The notes under the pieces were generated by a model that worked only from the letters and a program-made list of their open reading frames with translations, was not told the origin of the DNA and ran no database searches. 64,000 bases of DNA from Clostridium sp. C105KSO13 (GTDB lineage: Bacteria > Bacillota > Clostridia > Lachnospirales > Lachnospiraceae): contig NZ_FBWL01000156.1 in the NCBI RefSeq assembly GCF_001517425.1, forward strand, positions 1-64,000, given 5' to 3'. A program made the translations under genes and the position numbers. Positions 1-7,503 of this stretch are shown piece by piece (position 1 is the stretch's first letter; each line of letters starts with the position of its first letter).

Positions 1-113
1 TGGTCAAAAGAATTACCAGAAGAATGTAGGTTGATTCATAAGCATAAAAAATGCCTCAAGAAATGATAGGCTTAGTATAGCAGCATTGCGATAGAATTAC
101 ACGACGCCATCTT

Positions 114-564
114 TTGAAGCACTTACATGATATATCTGGTAAATACAATGGATTACACGAAAGTTCGTGTAATCCATTAAAGTTTCTTTATGCGAAAGAA
201 AAATTAGAAGTAATAGAACGGGAACTTAATCGGTGCGGATATTTTGTGATTGTCACATCAAAGAAAATGACTGCAGCAGAAGCCCTTTCACTGTACAACA
301 GCCGGAATGTATCAGAAAAGTTGTTCAGCGGAGACAAGTCATATCTTGGAAACAAAAGCCTGCGTGTACATGGAAATGAATCAGCAGATGCAAAGGTATT
401 TGTTGAGTTTATTGCAATGATTGTATGATGTAGCTGCAAAAGAGCTGGAAGAGCTCCAGGAAAAGAAACGGTGTAATTCAAAGAAATGAACTTATTAAGG
501 CAGTAGAAAAAAGTGGAAGATCTTATGCTGACGTCATAGCATTTCTAGAAAGTTCATGTTAGCG
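114..564 (+). pseudogene. Remnant of a DDE (IS4/IS1634-like) transposase
   Basis: A frame from a TTG at 114 to a stop at 428 encodes about 104 residues. They resemble the C-terminal part of large IS4/IS1634-type transposases of Clostridia (residues around TSKKMTAAEAL, then VSEKLFSGDKSYLGNKSLRV and a FVEFIAMIV end). No catalytic N-terminal part is present. After the stop, other frames continue with transposase-like residues (DVAAKELEELQ, then NELIKAVEKSGRSYADV up to a stop near 562), so the copy carries deletions and frameshifts. A perfect inverted repeat lies inside its 5' part. The family assignment is from memory of the conserved tail, so the exact IS family is uncertain. The gene is certainly not functional. 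Confidence 0.65.
147..178. repeat. 32-bp perfect inverted repeat
   Basis: Two perfectly complementary 15-base arms (AATGGATTACACGAA at 147-161 and its reverse complement at 164-178) are separated by two bases. The motif ATTACACGA also occurs once just upstream, near 97-105. It lies inside the transposase remnant and has no T-run, so it does not look like a terminator. Confidence 0.9.
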
Positions 565-850
565 TTTCAATGTAAGGGTCTAAACCGGCATGTGAGTGAG
601 TAGGTAAAATGTGGAAAGCTAACAATAAAAGGTGGATTTTTTTATCTGGTTGTGCCGGCACCATGCAGCCATAGACATACCGCTGGATACCTGCTGCTGG
701 ATTCGTTGTTTCCATAAACAGCTATTATCCTGATCCATTATGTGACCTGCTAAAGATATTTTAGGTACATTTTACAGGAGTTGCCCGGAAATTGCAGCAC
801 GTTATCGTTAGAAGCACTTACCTGATTTTGCTGGAAGTTCACAAAAAAAG
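565..850. other. Gene-free stretch with IS-derived scraps
   Basis: I see no gene here. The stretch holds the left copy of a ~105 bp repeat (about 692-800). At 811-835 it also holds a short sequence that resembles the 5' part of the transposase remnant (GAAGCACTTAC then TGAT, like 117-140). Both suggest decayed mobile-element DNA. Confidence 0.6.
692..800 (+). repeat. Left copy of ~105 bp imperfect direct repeat flanking the sugar operon
   Basis: The stretch from TGCTGGATTCGTT through CCTGATCCATTATGTGACCT and TAAAGATATTTTAGGTACATT recurs at about 6443-6550 in the same orientation with a handful of mismatches. The two copies bracket the LacI/ABC/GH172 operon. This copy contains no open frame of note. 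Confidence 0.85.
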
Positions 851-852
851 TA

Positions 853-905
853 TTGACAAGTTACAAATGGTTATATATACTCTAATTATAGAAGTAAACG
901 TTTAC
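853..905 (+). promoter_or_regulatory. Promoter P1 with LacI-type operator O1
   Basis: TTGACA at 853-858, a 17-base spacer and TATACT at 876-881 form a near-consensus housekeeping promoter. The palindrome GTAAACGTTTAC at 894-905 lies just after the predicted start point, where a bound repressor would block transcription. The palindrome has the form bound by LacI/GalR-family proteins, and the gene for one follows at 1117, so autoregulation is the simplest reading. Confidence 0.85.
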
Positions 906-959
906 CTCGAGACCTATATCTTTCTAAAACTTAGTTTTTGCTCTTTGCTAATCAAAAAT

Positions 960-987
960 CTCTGGTTATAATCCGGAGTTTTATTTT
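960..987 (+). terminator. Leader hairpin with T-rich tail between the two promoters
   Basis: Six-base arms (960-965 and 973-978, one G-T pair) with a seven-base loop are followed by TTTTATTTT. It is a weak intrinsic-terminator-like structure between P1/O1 and P2/O2. It could attenuate transcripts from P1. Confidence 0.5.
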
Positions 988-993
988 CAACAG

Positions 994-1032
994 AAAGTAA
1001 ACGTTTACTTTCAGCTGTAAATGAATTATACT
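994..1032 (+). promoter_or_regulatory. Operator O2 overlapping promoter P2
   Basis: AAAGTAAACGTTTACTTT (994-1011) is an 18-base perfect palindrome sharing its 12-base core with O1. TTTACT at 1004-1009, inside the operator, is 17 bases from TATACT at 1027-1032, giving a plausible second promoter whose -35 would be covered by the repressor. RBS AAGGAGAG precedes the regulator start at 1117. Confidence 0.75.
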
Positions 1033-1116
1033 AATATAGAAGAGTGCTACGAGCAATCTTCCGATGGATAAATAAAGTGGATTGTTATAATTCAATTTTG
1101 GCAAGGAGAGAGAAGA

Positions 1117-2100
1117 ATGAAGCGAGTAACGATAAAAGACGTGGCAAAGCGCGCAAATGTATCAACCGCCACTGTATCGCGAGTAGTAAATGGTATAGGT
1201 ACAGTAACAGACGACAATCGTGACAAGGTACAAACAGCAATTAAGGAATTAAATTACTTTGTGAATACGGCAGCCTCCAACTTAAAGAAAAATAGCAGTA
1301 ATGTGATTGGGATTGTAATCCCTACTTTCACCAATGAATACTTCATGGAGCTGATTAAGGGAATTGAAGATAGTTTTGTATACTCAGAGTATGTATTCTA
1401 TATTGCCAGTTCAAAGGATGATCTCGATAAGGAGAAGGAGATTCTGCAAAAATTCCGAGAGAGCAATGTAGAGGGGGTGATTCTACTCACAATTGGAGGC
1501 AATGAAAGTTTCATTCAGGAACTACTTAAGATGAATATGAAAATCATTAGTGTGGAACGCCGTGTGGAAATAGATAGTGGGATAGACTTTATCGGCGAAA
1601 ACAATGTAGAAGCGACCTATGAATTAACGAAGAAATTTCTAAATGAGATTCCCTACCGTGATGTTGTATTGCTTGGTGGCTATGAAGAGTTATCAATAGG
1701 TCATGAGAGAATTGAAGGAGCAGTAAAAGCGCTGCAGGAGAAAGAACTAGAATATATGTACCTCAATGGTCATTTTAATGCAAAGATTTCGGAAGAGATT
1801 TTTCCGGACATTGTATCTCGGTATCCTAATGGCTGCGGTATAATCTCCTTAAATAACACTATGACAGAAGGGGTCATTAGGGCAATACACAGAGATGAGG
1901 AAAAAGACTATTCTTCAAAATATCCTGTTGCGTCTTATGGAAAGATTAAGTTCCAATCTATTTTTAAAAAAAATATTATTGCATCAGTCAGGCAGTACCC
2001 CTATCAAATAGGAGTTGAGGTATCAAACCTGCTACAGGACAAAATAGATGGAAATGCAAGTGAAACGGTTACGAAGTTAATAAGGAATACTATTGATTAA
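1117..2100 (+). CDS. LacI-family transcriptional regulator
   Basis: 327 residues, the usual length for the family. Residues 3-50 form the LacI helix-turn-helix and hinge (VTIKDVAKRANVSTATVSRV), and IGIVIPTFTNEYF near residue 65 begins the periplasmic-binding-protein-like effector domain. It is the first gene of an operon with a CUT1 sugar transporter and a GH172 enzyme, so it probably senses a sugar derived from their substrate. Two palindromes with a GTAAACGTTTAC core lie upstream (894-905 and 994-1011) and are the likely operators, which implies autoregulation and control of the whole operon. The effector cannot be told from sequence. The start is supported by AAGGAGAG about ten bases upstream. 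Confidence 0.93.
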   Translation: MKRVTIKDVAKRANVSTATVSRVVNGIGTVTDDNRDKVQTAIKELNYFVNTAASNLKKNSSNVIGIVIPTFTNEYFMELIKGIEDSFVYSEYVFYIASSKDDLDKEKEILQKFRESNVEGVILLTIGGNESFIQELLKMNMKIISVERRVEIDSGIDFIGENNVEATYELTKKFLNEIPYRDVVLLGGYEELSIGHERIEGAVKALQEKELEYMYLNGHFNAKISEEIFPDIVSRYPNGCGIISLNNTMTEGVIRAIHRDEEKDYSSKYPVASYGKIKFQSIFKKNIIASVRQYPYQIGVEVSNLLQDKIDGNASETVTKLIRNTID

Positions 2101-2135
2101 ATCTGAAATTTGAAACAGAAAGTGGGTGTAGAAAA

Positions 2136-3416
2136 ATGAAATTAAGAAAAATGATTAGTTTAACCTGCGTGGTTGGTGTAGTTTTATCTCTTGCAGCATG
2201 TGGAGGACAAAAACAAAATGACAGCCAGGCGGCAACAGATACATCTAGCGGAAAGACAGAAATTAAGTTCTGGAATCACTGGGGAAGTGAAACAAATGAA
2301 GCAAAATGGTTCAATGACAAGATTACTGAATATGAAAAATTAAACCCAGATGTTGAAATCACCCAAACCAATATTCCCATGGAGGACTACACCGGAGCAA
2401 GGCTGACTACAGCATTTGCAACAGGTGAAGGTCCTGATATTTTCAGCGCCAGCCCGGGAACTCTTCCGGCATTTACTGAAGCGGATATGTTGTATGACTT
2501 ATCAAAGTATTTTTCGGAGGATGTATTAGCTGATTTTTCTGAGGACGCTATTAATTCCGTAAGTGTAGACGGAAAGATTTTGGCAGCGCCTTTTGAACAG
2601 GATTTATTAGGATTGTATTACAATAAGGATATGCTTGATGCAGCCGGCATCACTCCCCCCACTACCTGGGATGAGATGATTGCGGCAGCAAAAGCCCTGA
2701 CTACTTCCGATGTATGGGGCATTACTTACGATCTGACCAAAGGTGCGTATGGCAATTTTATCTTCATGCCCTTTGTATGGCAAACCGGCGGTGACTTTTT
2801 TGAAGGGAATAAATCTTTATTAAATACGCCGGAGATGATAAAAGCTCTGACTATGTGGAAGCAAATGGTGGATGACGGCAGTGCAAACATTAAGCCCTCT
2901 CGTTTTGCCAGCGACGGTGCAATCCTTGCTGATGGCGAAACGGCTATGTGGATTGGGGGAAGCTGGGCAATTACCCAGTACGAGAAAGAGTACCCTGATA
3001 TGAACATTGGTTTGGTTCCACTGCCAATCCCAGACGGTGGGAAACCGGCATCTGCCGGCGGTGGCTGGAGATTGGCGGTAAGCAGTCAAAGCCAGGTAGC
3101 AGAACAAGCGGCTAAATTTGTACAATGGCTATTTCTTGATGAGGATCCGACCAATGCTATTCAATGGAATACAGAAGTTAAGTTTTCCTATTCGCCAAGA
3201 AAATCAGTAATCGAGCAGGCAGAGGAAATTTACCAGAAAGGACTAAGAGCAACCTTCACTAATGAGATTTATGGCACCGAGCAACCGGAGCTTTCCATGG
3301 AACCAGAGGTCTCAGATATTATTGGCGATATGCTGCAAAATGCGATTTTCAGCATGAGCCCGGAAGATGCGGCTAAAGAGGGCGACAGACAGCTGACAGA
3401 GTTCTTTGAAAATTAA
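2136..3416 (+). CDS. Sugar ABC transporter substrate-binding lipoprotein
   Basis: 426 residues with a lipoprotein signal (basic N-terminus MKLRKM, hydrophobic stretch, lipobox LAAC with Cys near 22). A Ser/Thr/Gln-rich linker follows, then a solute-binding fold of the SBP_bac_1 type (IKFWNHWGSETNEAKWFND near residue 45, FATGEGPDIFSAS near 90). It would be tethered outside the membrane and deliver a sugar to the two permeases encoded downstream. No ATPase gene is in the operon. This is common for CUT1 importers in Firmicutes, which share an MsmX-type ATPase encoded elsewhere. The substrate is unknown. The GH172 enzyme in the operon suggests fructofuranosyl or arabinofuranosyl oligosaccharides (inference). 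Confidence 0.92.
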   Translation: MKLRKMISLTCVVGVVLSLAACGGQKQNDSQAATDTSSGKTEIKFWNHWGSETNEAKWFNDKITEYEKLNPDVEITQTNIPMEDYTGARLTTAFATGEGPDIFSASPGTLPAFTEADMLYDLSKYFSEDVLADFSEDAINSVSVDGKILAAPFEQDLLGLYYNKDMLDAAGITPPTTWDEMIAAAKALTTSDVWGITYDLTKGAYGNFIFMPFVWQTGGDFFEGNKSLLNTPEMIKALTMWKQMVDDGSANIKPSRFASDGAILADGETAMWIGGSWAITQYEKEYPDMNIGLVPLPIPDGGKPASAGGGWRLAVSSQSQVAEQAAKFVQWLFLDEDPTNAIQWNTEVKFSYSPRKSVIEQAEEIYQKGLRATFTNEIYGTEQPELSMEPEVSDIIGDMLQNAIFSMSPEDAAKEGDRQLTEFFEN

Positions 3417-3503
3417 TGTTTATCAAGAAGCTCTTTTATAGAATCCATGCTTAAAGCTCATGAAAACTCATGCGGAACAGTAGTGAAACAAGGAAAGGAA
3501 ATC

Positions 3504-4391
3504 ATGAAACAAAAGTATGCAAATAAAAAAAGAAAAGAAACATTGACGGCATATTTAATGCTGTCTCCCAATATAGTGGGAATCGGTATCTTTGTGTTTA
3601 TCCCTATGCTGTATGCTGTCTATGTGAGTTTTCATAGTTGGAATGGAATGTCAGATATGACATTTACCGGAGTTGACAATTATAGGCGGCTGATAACAGA
3701 TACTGGTTTTTTGAACTCAGTAAAAACAACCTTGATATATGCCATAACATATATTCCGTTGGTATACTGTATCTCCCTGGGTCTGGCACTTATTACAAAT
3801 AGTCTGAGGGGAAAGTTGGAAACATTTTGCCGGATGGCATATTTCATGCCCTATTCAATTTCTACAGTAGTAGCGGCACTGATATGGTCATTCATGTATG
3901 ATCCCAAACGGGGGTACTTTAATGGAATATTAAATGCTTTTGGGATGAAGAGTCAGAATTTTTTAGCAGATACGAATCAAGCTCTTTTTGCTGTAATGGC
4001 AGTAAGTGTCTGGCTTATAGTTGGTTACAATATGGTCATATTTATTGCTGCAATTAAGGATGTGCCACAATCATTATATGAAGCGGCAGATATGGATGGA
4101 GCAAATGCTGTAGTGAAATTTTTTTGTATTACATTGCCAACGATTAAAAATACAACAGTATTTATACTTGTAGTAACAACGATAGGATCCTTCCAAGTAT
4201 TTGATCAGATTTCCATTATGACCGGTGGCGGTCCGGCTCATTCTACCGAAGTTGCTGTTTTTAGGATTTATGATGAAGCATTTAGAATGTATGATTTTGG
4301 CTATTCTTCAACAATGGCGGTTGCCCTGTTTGTAGTAATCATGATTCTGACATTCATCCAATTTAAATTTACCGGCTCCAAGGAGGATTAG
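3504..4391 (+). CDS. Sugar ABC transporter permease, MalF/LacF type
   Basis: 295 residues from the ATG at 3504, which follows AAGGAAAGG. The frame is open from 3447 but that start lacks an RBS and would add 19 non-hydrophobic residues. About six membrane segments are visible, beginning with LSPNIVGIGIFVFIPMLYAV. The EAA loop that docks on the ATPase is YEAADMDGANAVVKFFCITL near residue 195. It follows the binding protein by 87 bases and precedes the partner permease by two. Together they form the membrane channel of a CUT1 importer. Confidence 0.93.
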   Translation: MKQKYANKKRKETLTAYLMLSPNIVGIGIFVFIPMLYAVYVSFHSWNGMSDMTFTGVDNYRRLITDTGFLNSVKTTLIYAITYIPLVYCISLGLALITNSLRGKLETFCRMAYFMPYSISTVVAALIWSFMYDPKRGYFNGILNAFGMKSQNFLADTNQALFAVMAVSVWLIVGYNMVIFIAAIKDVPQSLYEAADMDGANAVVKFFCITLPTIKNTTVFILVVTTIGSFQVFDQISIMTGGGPAHSTEVAVFRIYDEAFRMYDFGYSSTMAVALFVVIMILTFIQFKFTGSKED

Positions 4392-4393
4392 AG

Positions 4394-5212
4394 ATGAAGA
4401 ACAGAAAAAGAGTAGTACTTAATATAATCGCAATTATGATTGCTTTATTGATTATATTTCCTATTTACATCCTGGTGCTAAGTGCTTTTAAGCCGAATTC
4501 AGAAATATTTAATTTATCGTTGCTTCCGGATTTTTCCATCTTAACATTTGAAAATTTTGTGCAGATATTTGAAACGGATTTCTTCTTTCGCAGTATGCTT
4601 AATTCCCTTATTATATCTGTTACAATTACAATAGCTGCACTTTTTTTTCATTCTATGTCAGGGTATGCACTGGCAAAGTTACATTTTCCGGGAAAGAAAC
4701 TAATATTTGGCTGGTTTATGAGCACTATGATGATTCCTTTTGCAGTGATTATGATTCCTTTGTTTATCATTGTGCGGGGAATGGGTATCTTAAATTCACT
4801 GTGGGCGGTTATTTTACCGTTATTGCCTAATGCATATGGTATCTTTTTATATCGGCAGTTCTTCTTGGACATACCGGAGTCTATGTTAGAAGCTGCTAAA
4901 ATTGATGGATTATCACATTTTGGAATATTTTCAAAAATTTATCTGCCATTATCAAAATCCATCACAGTTACCCTGGCAATTACATTTTTTGTAACAAATT
5001 GGAACACTTATCTTTGGCCTCTTATTGTTACACAAAAACAAGACCTTTGGACTATACAGGTGGCCTTGGCAAACTTTAAAGGAGAACATACTACGGCTTG
5101 GAACTTGATATTGGCTGGTGCAGTTGTGGCAGCGCTGCCTACGGTAATTTTGTTTTTTGTATTCCAAAAATATATTAGAGAAGGTATCAAAACATCAGGC
5201 AGCAAGGAGTAA
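4394..5212 (+). CDS. Sugar ABC transporter permease, MalG/LacG type
   Basis: 272 residues with about six membrane segments and the EAA loop LEAAKIDGLSHFGIFSKIYL near residue 160. Its AGGAGG site overlaps the end of the previous permease gene, so the two are probably translationally coupled in equal amounts. N-terminal residues RVVLNIIAIMIALLIIFPIY are the first membrane helix. It completes the CUT1 importer. No odd features. Confidence 0.93.
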   Translation: MKNRKRVVLNIIAIMIALLIIFPIYILVLSAFKPNSEIFNLSLLPDFSILTFENFVQIFETDFFFRSMLNSLIISVTITIAALFFHSMSGYALAKLHFPGKKLIFGWFMSTMMIPFAVIMIPLFIIVRGMGILNSLWAVILPLLPNAYGIFLYRQFFLDIPESMLEAAKIDGLSHFGIFSKIYLPLSKSITVTLAITFFVTNWNTYLWPLIVTQKQDLWTIQVALANFKGEHTTAWNLILAGAVVAALPTVILFFVFQKYIREGIKTSGSKE

Positions 5213-5242
5213 TAAGGACTTAAGAAAGGAAAGACAAACACA

Positions 5243-6343
5243 ATGAATACATTTGGCAGTTCACTAAGAGATATATGTAAAGAAAGGGTGGGAAAGAGAA
5301 AACGCTATTCCAGTTATGATACTACGGGAGGAAATCAAGATTACTTAAAAGTTTTTCCAACGGACAGGAAAACATTTGTTGATATACAGGGAGCCGGGTG
5401 TATTACACATATTTGGATTACTACGGCACCATTTGATGGCTTGACAGAAGAATACCTCTACCGCAAATTAATTATAAGAATGTTCTGGGACGGCGAATCT
5501 TTACCTAGTGTAGAGGTGCCACTTGGTGATTTCTTCGGCATGGGGCATGGAATAACAAAAAATTTTGTTTCCGCACCATTTCAGATGGGGCCGGAAAATG
5601 GGCAGGCACTAAACTGCTTTCTGCCAATGCCTTTTGCTAAAGAAGCACGTATTGAATTAGAATCTCAAGCAAAGGAGCCGATAAAGTTTTACTTCTATGT
5701 GGACTATGAGCAATATGATGGGGTGATAGAAACGCCTTTGCGTTTTCATGCCACTTGGCATCGGGAGGTTACCAAAGGGATAGATCCAATGAGTGTTAAT
5801 AATGCATTCTATGAATTTGGGGGTAAGAATACAACTGGTACAGAAAATTATATATTGCTGGAAGCAGAAGGAAGAGGACATTATATCGGCTGCAATTTAA
5901 ATATTCATAACTTAAGATATACACAGGAATGGAACTGGTATGGGGAAGGTGATGACATGATTTTCATCGATGGTGAACCTTGGCCTCCTTCTTTACACGG
6001 AACAGGAATGGAAGATTACTTTAATACTGCATGGTGTCCTACACAAGAATATGAAAGCCCGTATTTTGGGTTGATTTTAGGCGGTGATTCTAATTGGGCC
6101 GGAAAGATTTCCGCTTACCGCTATCATATAGAGGATCCGGTAATGTTTGATAAGTCCATAAAAGTGACTATCGAACATGGCCATAACAATCACCGAAGTG
6201 ATGATTACAGCAGCACCGCTTATTGGTATCAGACAGAACCACATAAAAGTTTTGATGAGATGCTGCCAATGGAAAAGCGTTTACCGTTGCCAACAATTGT
6301 TGCTCCTAAAGAAGAGGAAATAGAGGAGTTTTTCAATTATTAG
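5243..6343 (+). CDS. GH172 (DUF2961) glycoside hydrolase, cytoplasmic
   Basis: 366 residues without a signal peptide, so the enzyme acts inside the cell on what the importer brings in. The residues GAGCITHIWITTAP (about 50-64) and LHGTGMEDYFNTAW (about 250-265) are hallmarks of the DUF2961 family. Members of this family, now called GH172, include difructose-anhydride and arabinofuranose-acting enzymes with a trimeric viral-capsid-like jelly-roll fold. The acidic residue in GTGMEDYF is the expected active-site region. As the last gene of the LacI/ABC operon it probably cleaves the imported furanosyl oligosaccharide. Substrate assignment is inference from family and context. Confidence 0.85.
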   Translation: MNTFGSSLRDICKERVGKRKRYSSYDTTGGNQDYLKVFPTDRKTFVDIQGAGCITHIWITTAPFDGLTEEYLYRKLIIRMFWDGESLPSVEVPLGDFFGMGHGITKNFVSAPFQMGPENGQALNCFLPMPFAKEARIELESQAKEPIKFYFYVDYEQYDGVIETPLRFHATWHREVTKGIDPMSVNNAFYEFGGKNTTGTENYILLEAEGRGHYIGCNLNIHNLRYTQEWNWYGEGDDMIFIDGEPWPPSLHGTGMEDYFNTAWCPTQEYESPYFGLILGGDSNWAGKISAYRYHIEDPVMFDKSIKVTIEHGHNNHRSDDYSSTAYWYQTEPHKSFDEMLPMEKRLPLPTIVAPKEEEIEEFFNY

Positions 6344-6378
6344 GATACTGTATTACAATGAATGTTTAATTCCTATCC

Positions 6379-6411
6379 GAATGTATCGTTTTTATGTAAA
6401 ATGGTACATTC
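6379..6411. repeat. Inverted repeat downstream of the GH172 gene
   Basis: GAATGTA at 6379-6385 and TACATTC at 6405-6411 can pair across a 19-base loop. It is too weak to call a terminator with confidence, but it is the only candidate at the end of the operon. Confidence 0.35.
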
Positions 6412-6442
6412 AAAAAAATAGAAAATGTTGTATTTTCGGTTG

Positions 6443-6550
6443 TTGCTGGATTCGTTCTTTCCATAAACTGCTGTTATCCTGATCCATTATGTGACCTCCT
6501 AAAGATATTTTAGGTACATTTTACAGAATTTACTTGGAAATGACGTGCGA
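6443..6550 (+). repeat. Right copy of ~105 bp imperfect direct repeat
   Basis: Same orientation and order of blocks as 692-800 (TGCTGGATTCGTT, CCTGATCCATTATGTGACCT, TAAAGATATTTTAGGTACATT). It lies between the GH172 gene and an IS3-type remnant. The rest of 6344-6603 holds no gene I can support. Confidence 0.85.
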
Positions 6551-6603
6551 CTAAAGATGTTGTAGATTCCAATAGACGGTACCTCCTTTTGGACGTCTAG
6601 CGT

Positions 6604-6768
6604 TTACTTCCCAAAACCATCTAATCCGGGACGGGTATGACTTTGATGCAAGTTAGGTTGGATATTATTTTCAGTTGCAAGGGTATTGAGATCTTTCTCT
6701 CCCTTAAGCAGCTCCATCACAAGGTCTGATTTAAATTTGGCACTAAAGTTTCTTCTTTGTCTGAACAT
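6604..6768 (-). pseudogene. Truncated IS3-family orfA transposase fragment
   Basis: The minus strand from ATG at 6768 to a stop at 6604 encodes 54 residues. They start like an IS3/IS150-group OrfA helix-turn-helix (MFRQRRNFSAKFKSDLVMEL, then LLKGEKDLNTLATENNIQP). The sequence leaves the family after about residue 38, so the rest of OrfA and all of OrfB are missing. The minus-strand DNA just before the start (6850 to 6780) contains a CTTTTCTGGACAG stretch of the kind found at IS3-family termini. The element therefore probably ended next to the ATPase gene at about 6840. Confidence 0.75.
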
Positions 6769-6772
6769 AACC

Positions 6773-7318
6773 GTGAATCCTTTCTTTCATACTGATTTTA
6801 GTATATCAGATTCATTAAAATCTGTCCAGAAAAGTGTCTTAATTTATGAGACCATTATAGGTGTTTGTGGTTCCGGAAAAACAACTTATGCTAAGCAAAA
6901 GGAAAAAGAGGGGTACATCCGCTTATCCATAGATGAAGAAATGTGGAACAACTACGGAAAACGGGGCGTGGATTATCCTGTAAGTGAGTATGACCGTTTG
7001 TCTGAAGAAACAGAGAAGAGACTCCGTCAGAAAATGATCGAGCTTATTAAAACAGGGCAAAATGTTGTCATTGATTTTAGTTTTTGGAATAAGGCTAATC
7101 GTGATAAATATCGAAAACTGATTTTAGAAGCTGATGGCAAATTAGAACTTGTTTATATGAAAGCAGATAAACAAGTTTTGCGTAAGCGGCTAAAAGCACG
7201 CAATCAATCCATTCATGCTAATTCGCCATTTGTGATAACAGATGAAATATTAGACCATCATTTTAATGATTTTCAAGAGCCGGTTGGTGAGGGTGAAATC
7301 GTTTTAATACAACAATAA
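6773..7318 (+). CDS. Small P-loop ATPase/kinase, original start lost to an IS remnant
   Basis: The recognisable protein begins at about 6846 (IIGVCGSGKTTYAKQKEKEG) and ends at 7318. It is about 157 residues of a zeta-toxin/gluconate-kinase-like P-loop fold: Walker A GVCGSGKTT, LSIDEEMW, VVIDFSFWNKANRDKYR, and a KADKQVLRKRLKARN lid region. It may phosphorylate a small molecule, but the substrate is unknown. No ATG, GTG or TTG lies in frame close to the P-loop. The nearest in-frame start is GTG 6773, inside IS3-derived DNA, and the frame stays open to an ATG at 6686. The native start was evidently replaced by the IS insertion, so the gene may be silent or expressed as a fusion. Stand-alone function is doubtful. 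Confidence 0.6.
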   Translation: MNPFFHTDFSISDSLKSVQKSVLIYETIIGVCGSGKTTYAKQKEKEGYIRLSIDEEMWNNYGKRGVDYPVSEYDRLSEETEKRLRQKMIELIKTGQNVVIDFSFWNKANRDKYRKLILEADGKLELVYMKADKQVLRKRLKARNQSIHANSPFVITDEILDHHFNDFQEPVGEGEIVLIQQ

Positions 7319-7368
7319 CTTCCAATTTATTTAAGGTTATAAATTTTACCAACTCAAGTGAAATCTTC

Positions 7369-7397
7369 TTGACAAAGCGATATCAATGTATTATAAA
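7369..7397 (+). promoter_or_regulatory. Strong promoter for the amt-PII leader
   Basis: TTGACA at 7369-7374 and TATAAA at 7392-7397 are separated by 17 bases. The predicted start point (about 7404) coincides with the first base of the hairpin listed next. No better promoter is visible between the hairpin and the gene. Confidence 0.8.
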
Positions 7398-7403
7398 TGT
7401 TTT

Positions 7404-7456
7404 AAAGGCGAGGGTGCTGAAGCTTACTGCTTCAAGCACCCTCGCCTTTCTTTTTT
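7404..7456 (+). terminator. Strong intrinsic terminator-like hairpin in the amt-PII leader
   Basis: About 20 base pairs with one bulged A (AAAGGCGAGGGTGCT-GAAGC pairing with GCTTC-A-AGCACCCTCGCC) close a TTACT loop, and the 3' arm runs into TTTCTTTTTT. It lies after the promoter and about 50 bases before the coding start. It would stop nearly all transcription from that promoter unless an anti-terminating factor acts. Alternatively it ends the upstream ATPase transcript, with an unseen promoter after it. Confidence 0.85.
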
Positions 7457-7503
7457 ACCTTGATGAAAAGATAACTTATGATTTTAAAGAGGAGGAATTG
7501 ATT

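Noticed and set aside
1-66. Twenty-one codons in frame 1 at the left edge, possibly the end of a gene
   Set aside because: Too short to identify, and the surrounding DNA is IS debris.
147-178. Palindrome considered as a CRISPR repeat or phage attachment site
   Set aside because: Single copy, no spacing series, no integrase or cas gene anywhere in the window.
7404-7456. Considered as a small regulatory RNA gene of about 50 bases
   Set aside because: The promoter and terminator would allow it, but the RNA would be only the hairpin itself; kept as a leader terminator pending transcript data.
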